Shown one piece after another: positions 19,701-25,069 of a DNA stretch of 25,069 bases. The notes below the pieces were generated by a model. That model saw only the letters and a program-made list of their open reading frames with translations. It was not told the origin of the DNA and made no database searches. Source of the stretch: Polyrhizophydium stewartii (lineage: Eukaryota; Chytridiomycota; Chytridiomycetes; Rhizophydiales); NCBI GenBank assembly GCA_027604665.1, contig JADGIZ010000114.1, forward strand, positions 1-25,069. The letters run 5' to 3'. The stretch's first letter is position 1, and every line of letters begins with the position of its first letter. The position numbers and the translations under genes were made by a program.

Positions 19701-21320
19701 TCTGCTTGTGCCTTGATCTGGGCAAAGAACTTTGGGTTCATGTCTATGCGATCGCGAGTTTGCTTGATGACAAACGCCTGGCCGTCCTGCGAAGCGAGAT
19801 AAACAACAAAACTTCCCGAAATGTCAATGGGCTTTGGAGCAATGCTGTAGTCCTCGCGGCGAACAATGAGCTCCTGCGGACCCAGGATCCTGGCGTGGAG
19901 CATTGGCGAGTCAGCATACCGAGTCGCTCACAGTTGAGCATCAATACAAGGCTACCGAATAATCTTGTCGACTTTGACATCAATGATGTTGAGCTTCGTG
20001 GCCGAGTGCATGAGCATGACCGCGCTGTCCACCTGGACAGCGTATCCCAGGAGCTGGCCAGCGCGCACGCATGTGAGCATTGGGCCGACGAGCTCGAGAA
20101 GGGTGGCGAACACGTTCACCTCTTTGATCCGTCCAAGGCGGCTCCTGAATTCGGCGACCTGCCCGGCGAGCTTGCGCGAGGGCAGTCCCGTGATGACGAC
20201 CCAGCTTCGGACGCTTTCCTTTCCAGAGCCAACGGCCACGCGCACCTCCTCGAGCAGAAGGCACAGTTCAAGACACTTTTGCTGCACGTCATTAGAAAAC
20301 GCCTCGTGGACCAGCGGCCGCAGGATATCGCGGATCTCGGCCAAGTCGCGAGCAAGGCCTTCGAGACCAGCAACGCCGTCGAGGGAAGACGTGATATTGC
20401 CGAGCACCGTGTCGATCAGCGAGATGGCGACCGACAGGCCTGGGATCGGCACGTACGAGGCGCCCATCTTGGCGACGTCAACGATGCAGGATGCAATCTT
20501 GACGCTGCTCTTTGGAATGAAGCGCGCGACGACGTCGGGCGTCATGCCAGTTGAGCCGCTCAGTTGCTTCGTTGCGCGGGCTAGCTGCTCGGCGGAGTCG
20601 TGGAGCTTCACAATGTCGAGGGAGATATCTGCGACGCTTCCTGTGGCCGAGACAGTGTCGATCTTGGCGAGGATGGCCCTGCATGTTTCTGCGACGGCGT
20701 CCTTGTACTGCAGCCGCACAGGGCGTCCGTCAGCGCACTATCGCGACCTGCGCTGATGTGATGTAATCTCACCTTCTGGCCATCGACGGGAACAGTCGGC
20801 GGCAGCACGTCGGCGCGGACGTCGAGACCTCCATGGCCAGCCGTGCTCGCTGGTGCGCCGCTGCGCACACCCTTGGCAATGCGTGCCTTGTAGTCGGCGC
20901 ACAGGCCCATGACTTGGTCGACGGCGTCGGCAAGGGCATCTGCGCCACACTTGCGGACCACGGCCGCAACCTGCTCCAGCTCACGAGCGAATCGAGTGGG
21001 CTGCGGGGCGCAGGTGCAGGCCGAGACGCGCGACCGTGCGCATGCGGATGTGCGCGGTGTCAGCGGGCAGGTCGCCTGGCGGGATTGCGGCAGCGACGCA
21101 CCGTCGGTGTCTCGTCGTCGCTTTCTGCAGGTGGTGAGGCGTCGACCTGAGCGAGCTCGCCCGGGTCGCCTGCGTCGAGCGTGCCGCCGGTGAAGCACCC
21201 AAGGAGCACGCGGCCCAACCCGCGGGTGCGGCCGTCGACCGAGCGCGCCTTTTGGCCGGCGCTGCCGGGCGCCAGCATGTCGCCGCGCAGGACCGAGTCG
21301 GACGGGTGAGCCTCAGGCAT
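16787..21320 (-). CDS. helical (MLKL-N-terminus-like) + pseudokinase + LRR protein
   Basis: Nineteen exons join in phase to about 1093 residues. Exons: 21320-21102, 21000-20773, 20707-19956, 19889-19441, 19374-19027, 18964-18760, twelve LRR exons 18692-17086, and 17018-16787. Residues about 74-400 are alpha-helical. Around 219-350 a hydrophobic stretch with VPIPG is followed by amphipathic helices, as in fungal MLKL-type four-helix-bundle N-termini. Residues about 405-660 form a TKL-like kinase fold: VIK lysine at 442, candidate alpha-C Glu 463, APE at 581-583, and DVYAF and KRPRM in the C-lobe. HRD reads HGS and DFG reads SPG, so catalysis is unlikely. Residues about 734-1016 are 12 LRRs with SxLP or SxIP cores; a capping repeat and an acidic tail follow. 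No signal peptide or transmembrane helix is evident. Plausibly a cytosolic sensor or scaffold; function unknown. The acceptor of exon 18964-18760 could instead be at 18985. It follows HIS4 on the same strand by 57 bp. Confidence 0.85.
16803..16898. repeat. 12-nt tandem repeats in the acidic tail
   Basis: In the last exon of the LRR gene, the minus-strand unit GCAGAGGACGGC occurs three times in tandem, encoding AEDG repeats. GCAGAGGAAGCT occurs twice, encoding AEEA. These give a strongly acidic, disordered C-terminal tail. The units keep the frame, so copy-number change by slippage would not disrupt the protein. Confidence 0.85.
17086..18692 (-). repeat. LRR array encoded one repeat per exon
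   Basis: Twelve consecutive exons each encode exactly one leucine-rich repeat. Nine are 69 nt (17086-17154, 17214-17282, 17347-17415, 17489-17557, 17613-17681, 17748-17816, 18042-18110, 18173-18241, 18324-18392), two are 72 nt (18480-18551, 18621-18692) and one is 84 nt (17890-17973). All introns are phase 2 and fall after the CT of the same conserved leucine codon, just before the LxLxxN strand. Typical repeats read DLSQNSIYELPPEIGHLKRL and HLEDNQIDSLPPEIAFLKQL. Confidence 0.9.
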
Positions 21321-21377
21321 GATTGGGAAACCCGTTCATTCATCCGGGGCTCAAGCGACACGCGGCGGACGGCAGGC

Positions 21378-24156
21378 TCAGCGGCGCCGGATGTCGGCAA
21401 GGCGGATTGCAACGGCGTTGCGGTGGGCCTCGAGAGCCTCGACCTCGGCCAGCGTGGTGACGCAGTCGCCGATGCGGTCGAGCCCCTCCTTGGTCAGCTC
21501 CTGGGTGGTGATGTGCTTGAGGAACGTGTGGGTGTTGACGCCAGAGTACATGCGCGCGTATCCATACGTGGGCAGCGTGTGGTTTGTGCCTGACGCATAG
21601 TCGCCGCAGCTGTGCAGAGGCAGGCCGAGATGCACGGCAGTCAGCACCAAGCAGCTCTGAGAGAGGGCCAATGCGTGCCTGGTCGGGCCGCCTACCTTTC
21701 GGGAGAGAATGGCCCCAGGAAGACGGAGCCGGCGCTGACGATCCGAGGGACGTACGACCGCGCGTTGTCGACATTGAGGATGAGATGCTCGGGGGCGTAT
21801 TCGTTGGAGAACGCGATCGCCTCGTCCATTGAATCGACGACAAGCACGTAGCTCTTGCTGAGCGAGACCTTGACGATGTCGGCGCGAGGCAGCACCGAGG
21901 CTTGGCGCTTGAGCTCGGCCTGCAAGGCGTCCAGATCGGACTGGGCAAAGCCAACGGCCACGAGCACAACTTGGCTGTCGACACCGTGCTCGGCCTGGCT
22001 AAGCAGGTCCGACACTGCATACCTGATGTCCGCGGCGGCGTCTGCGACCACGAGCAGCTCGGACGGGCCGGCGGGCATGTCGATGGACAGAAGCGCAGAG
22101 CTGTCGGACTGGCAGATCATTTTCGCCGCAGTGACATACTGGTTGCCCGGCCCGCAGATCTTGTCAACTTTGGGCACCGTCTCGGTTCCATACGCCATGG
22201 CGGCGACCGCCTGTGCGCCGCCTGCCTTGAGGACGGCGGTGGCGCCGATCTTGGCGGCAACGTACATGATCTCGGGCGCAATGGTGCCATCTTTGCGCGG
22301 CGGCGTGGCGAGCACAATCTCGGTGCATCCGGCAACCTTTGCAGGAACGCCGAGCATAAGCGTCGAGGACGGCAAGACGGCCGTGCCACCAGGGATGTAC
22401 AGGCCAACGCGCTCAATCGGGCGGACGACGCGAGAGCAGACGACGCCGGGCATTGTCTCGACGACAAGAGGCTCGCGGTCAAGCTGGGCGTCGTGGAACT
22501 TGAAGACGTTGTCGTACGCCAGATCAATGGCCGCCTTGACGTTGGGGTCGAGCTCCATCTTGCGGGGGTCAAACGGGGCACGCTCGACAATGGACTCGGC
22601 GTCGATGGTAACCCCGTCGAATTTTGAGGTGAACTCGACGAGAGCAGCGTTACCACGCGCTCGCACAGACTCGACAATCGGCTTGACGCGGGCCATAATT
22701 TCGTCTGTTTTGATGATGGGTCGCTTGAGGAGGGCCGCGAGATCAGCGGTCGACGCCGTCTTTTTCGAGTGCACGCGCATGGTGAACGGCTCGATTTCGG
22801 CTGGTGCGCGAGCTGGCGCGGGCGCTGATGCGGGAGCTGATGCAGGCGCGGGCGAGTCCTTGGAGACAAACTGCGGCTTTGCGTTTCCTGGACGACGCGA
22901 GATCTTCTTGGAACGCAGGTCGAGGTGGCGCTCGACGTCGGCGAGGGAGACGCCCGATGCGACGCACTTTGTGAGGGCAAAGTAGATCAGATCGGCGGCC
23001 TCCCAGGCAATCTCCTCGGGCTCGGACGCCGTGCACAGCTCGTCGGCCTCCTCGCGGATCTTGGCAGACAGAAGCGCAGGGTCCTCAAAAAGGCGCTTCG
23101 TGTACGATCCAGAAGGCGCAGCTGCGCTGCGCTCGATGAGCGTCGAGTACAGGCGAGTGAAACCGACGTCGGCGCCAAAGCAGGTGCGGGTGTTGAGGTG
23201 GCAGAAACCCGGCGGCCGTTGGACAACGGTGAAGCGCAGGGCATCTGCGTCGCAGTCCCAGTCGATGCGGCGCAGCTTCTGCGTGGCACCCGACGTGAGG
23301 CCCTTGTGCCAGAGGCCGCGGGTGCGCGAGTGGTAGACGCCTTCGAGCGATGCGAGCGACGCGCGGATGGACTCGGCGCTCGAGAAGCACAGCCCGAGCG
23401 CGACGCCGTGCTCGTCGGCGACAATGGTCGAGAAGAGGCCGTCGGGACGGTCCGAGCGCAGGCGTGCGGCAACGGCCGCGGCCAGATCAACCGCGCCGGG
23501 AGCGTCCTTGGCAGCTCCGCCGCCGAGCGCGATGCGGGCAGCCGGCACGACGGTGGTGCAGCCTTCGGGTGCAGCGGCGTCGGAGTTGGTGATGGCAACG
23601 CGGGTCGTGGCCGCGGCCGCAGTCAGAGCAACATGGAGGCTGGCCGGCGGCGGGCCGTCGAGGACGAGGAGCGAGACAGCGGCGGCCAGGCGCTCGAGCA
23701 GCGCGGGCTCGGCGGCAGCGACGGAGGCGGGGATGCGCACGCCGCGGCGAGAAGCGGGCACGGCGGCGATCGCCTCGATCGCCGCGATGGCGGCCGCAGC
23801 CGAGTCGGCGACGGCCACGACGGCATCCATGCCTGTGTCGAGGAGCGCTGCGGCGCGGTCTGCGGCGAGGGCCGGACGCCGAGCAGCGAGCCGATGCATT
23901 CGCGTCGGGCACGTCACGCACGTAAGCAAATCTCCGCGGGTCGGGTTCCATCGCCGCTGGCGGGCAGCTCACCAAAGAGGCCGGCGCCGGCCGCGAGCTG
24001 CTGCCACACGGCCTTGGGCGCCACCTGGCCGGCGCCCGACGCAAGCGCAGCCACGGCCGCGTTGTCCGCGAGCGCGGCGCCGACAAGCACCGGGAACACC
24101 GCGGCGGCCGCCGGCAGCGCCGCCAGCTCGGACGTGCTGCTGAACTCGAAAATCAT
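21378..24156 (-). CDS. HIS4: trifunctional histidine biosynthesis protein (HisI-HisE-HisD)
   Basis: Carries out four steps of histidine synthesis: phosphoribosyl-AMP cyclohydrolase, phosphoribosyl-ATP pyrophosphohydrolase and the two-step histidinol dehydrogenase. Three exons (24156-23973, 23859-21696, 21609-21378) give 859 residues, near the fungal norm of about 800. After an Ala-rich N-terminal region of about 160 residues comes HisI ([13 protein letters not shown], cysteine motifs [11 protein letters not shown] and [11 protein letters not shown]). Next is HisE ([22 protein letters not shown]), then a Pro/Ala linker, then HisD. HisD shows [60 protein letters not shown], the zinc and catalytic motifs [10 protein letters not shown] and YAPEHLIL, and [19 protein letters not shown] (interrupted by intron 21610-21695). 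The C-terminal [10 protein letters not shown] histidine is intact. All catalytic motifs look intact. The ATG at 24156 begins the only open N-terminal exon. Confidence 0.96.
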
Positions 24157-24240
24157 GTGGGCAAGAAAGTTTTTCGGCGTGCTCCGTCGTTTGGCCGCCG
24201 GCCGGCATGCCTGGCAGCGTGCCCACAGGGCCGCATGCGC

Positions 24241-24871
24241 TCAGGCCGCCTTCCGCCAGACGCCCAGGTCGGCGCGTGGCCGGCGCCGGGCGTTGTCGGG
24301 CACGATCGCAATCGGATGCGCCGTTGGCCGTCCGTGTGCTTGCCTCGGCGGCCGAGTCAGCACCCATGTCTGAATGTGCGCCGAAGTGGGCCCCGCGGAC
24401 CTGAAGAGCACGCTGAACCTCACCGCACTGAAAGGGAAACGTGCACTTGGACAGCGCGCCCACGAGCGTGCGGCATCTGGCCATATCAAGCACTTGGCCA
24501 AACATCACAGCCGATCTGCACACCAAACCCACAGGTTTGCGGTTGGTGTGAGACATGTACTACGCAGGGGAGAGTGCTCATCATCAATGCTCCGCTCTCT
24601 CGGTTGATGCGGATTGTCGAGCCGGTAAGCGTGTCGGCAACGGTTGTCTCACCGGCATGCCTTGGACTTGAGCGCATCAGGATCGGCATCTGGCGCGGCA
24701 GCGCGCTGAAGAGCTTCCAGCCGGATCCGCTCGTCCGCCGCGTGCTGGTCGAGCATCACGAGCATGCTTCCGCCTTCCGTGACGAGCACGCAAGCAACAA
24801 ACCTCTGGCCGATCTGCCCCAAAACGTGCATCTGGCCCAGCTGGCGCTTGCCAAGCCGCACCTCGCCCGGC
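24241..24871 (-). CDS. MLH3: MLH3-type MutL C-terminal endonuclease domain (5' part missing)
   Basis: MutL-gamma partner of Mlh1, acting in meiotic crossing-over and mismatch repair. Three C-terminal exons are firm: 24871-24653, 24515-24424 and 24338-24241. They encode VLGQIGQRFVACVL, the metal-binding endonuclease motif DQHAADERIRLE, KSKACRSAVMFGQ, then CRTLVGALSKCTFPFQCAHGRP and a short basic tail ending VWRKAA. The HAADERIRLE and FPFQCAHGRP forms favour MLH3 over PMS1. The segment between DQHAADERIRLE and the ACR motif is only about a dozen residues instead of the usual 100 or more, so the external subdomain is absent. Upstream, one further exon (about 24937-24990, phase-compatible) is possible, but the N-terminal ATPase half lies beyond the right edge. 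HIS4 starts 84 bp downstream on the same strand. Confidence 0.82.
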
Positions 24872-25069
24872 CTGAGGAGTCCGTCCATTCAGCCTGAGGC
24901 GCTTTCCCAGAGTTTTCGGTTTCCAGAATGACCTGCAGAGACGGCAGCGCTGCGCCGGCTTGAGCGGTGAGACGCCGTGCACACAATCATGCTGATTTCA
25001 CGAGGTTGCGCGACCCGCCGACCTTATGCGCGGCGGCGCTTGCTTGGCGCCCCCCCCCCCGCCCCAGCC
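24872..25069. other. right-edge segment, probably MLH3 upstream exon and intron
   Basis: On the minus strand a roughly 60 nt intron ending at 24872 with a GTCATT donor would connect to a short open exon near 24937-24990, which would continue MLH3. Its sequence is not diagnostic. The extreme right end holds a run of ten or more C residues, and no other feature is visible. Confidence 0.3.

Noticed and set aside
19400..20554. 384-residue plus-strand open frame
   Set aside because: Antisense to the helical and pseudokinase exons, which splice in phase on the minus strand; it also reads across two of their introns.
21855..22985. 376-residue plus-strand open frame opposite HisD
   Set aside because: Antisense shadow of the HisD domain, Ser/Arg/Thr-rich and without motifs.
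22925..24373. 482-residue plus-strand open frame opposite HIS4
   Set aside because: It is the antisense shadow of the GC-rich, well-conserved HIS4 exon; the translation is Arg/Gly-rich with no family motifs.

Overview
The window is a compact, GC-rich fungal nuclear segment. Genes are split by many short introns, mostly about 55-85 nt, with GTGAG/GTGCG/GTATGT donors, CTGAC/CTGAT-like branch sites and CAG/TAG acceptors. A fused HisI-HisE-HisD gene (HIS4 type) points to a fungus. A TTLL1-type tubulin polyglutamylase and a Chibby homologue, both tied to basal bodies and axonemes, point to a flagellate (zoosporic) lineage such as chytrid or blastocladiomycete relatives. I cannot name the species. 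All models were spliced by eye; exon boundaries were accepted only where phase, splice sites and family similarity agreed.

Layout, left to right: Chibby-like CBY1 (-, ends 235, 5' exon unresolved); STT4/PI4K type III alpha (-, stop 929, about 8 kb, many introns); TRM61 tRNA m1A58 methyltransferase (-, 9079-10582); TTLL1 (+, 10683-12603); a small protein with axonemal-looking Y/D motifs (-, 12769-13930); BRN1/CND2 condensin kleisin (+, 13965-16694); a 1093-residue protein joining a helical MLKL-N-terminus-like domain, a degenerate kinase domain and an LRR array (-, 16787-21320); HIS4 (-, 21378-24156); and an MLH3-type MutL C-terminus (-, from 24241 towards the right edge, incomplete).

Spacing is tight. 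TRM61 and TTLL1 start codons lie 100 bp apart back to back. The small Y/D-motif gene and BRN1 start about 34 bp apart if my model is right. BRN1 and the LRR gene converge with 92 bp between stops. MLH3, HIS4 and the LRR gene follow one another with 84 and 57 bp gaps. Most genes are unrelated housekeeping functions (phosphoinositide signalling, tRNA modification, chromosome condensation, histidine synthesis, mismatch repair or recombination) mixed with flagellar genes.

The most unusual locus is 16787-21320. Its architecture (helical domain, then pseudokinase, then LRRs) resembles that of regulated-necrosis or innate-immunity sensors. Its LRRs are encoded one repeat per exon, with every intron in the same phase and at the same point of the repeat. 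A second oddity is the MLH3 C-terminal domain, which keeps its three conserved motifs but lacks the subdomain that normally lies between the first two.
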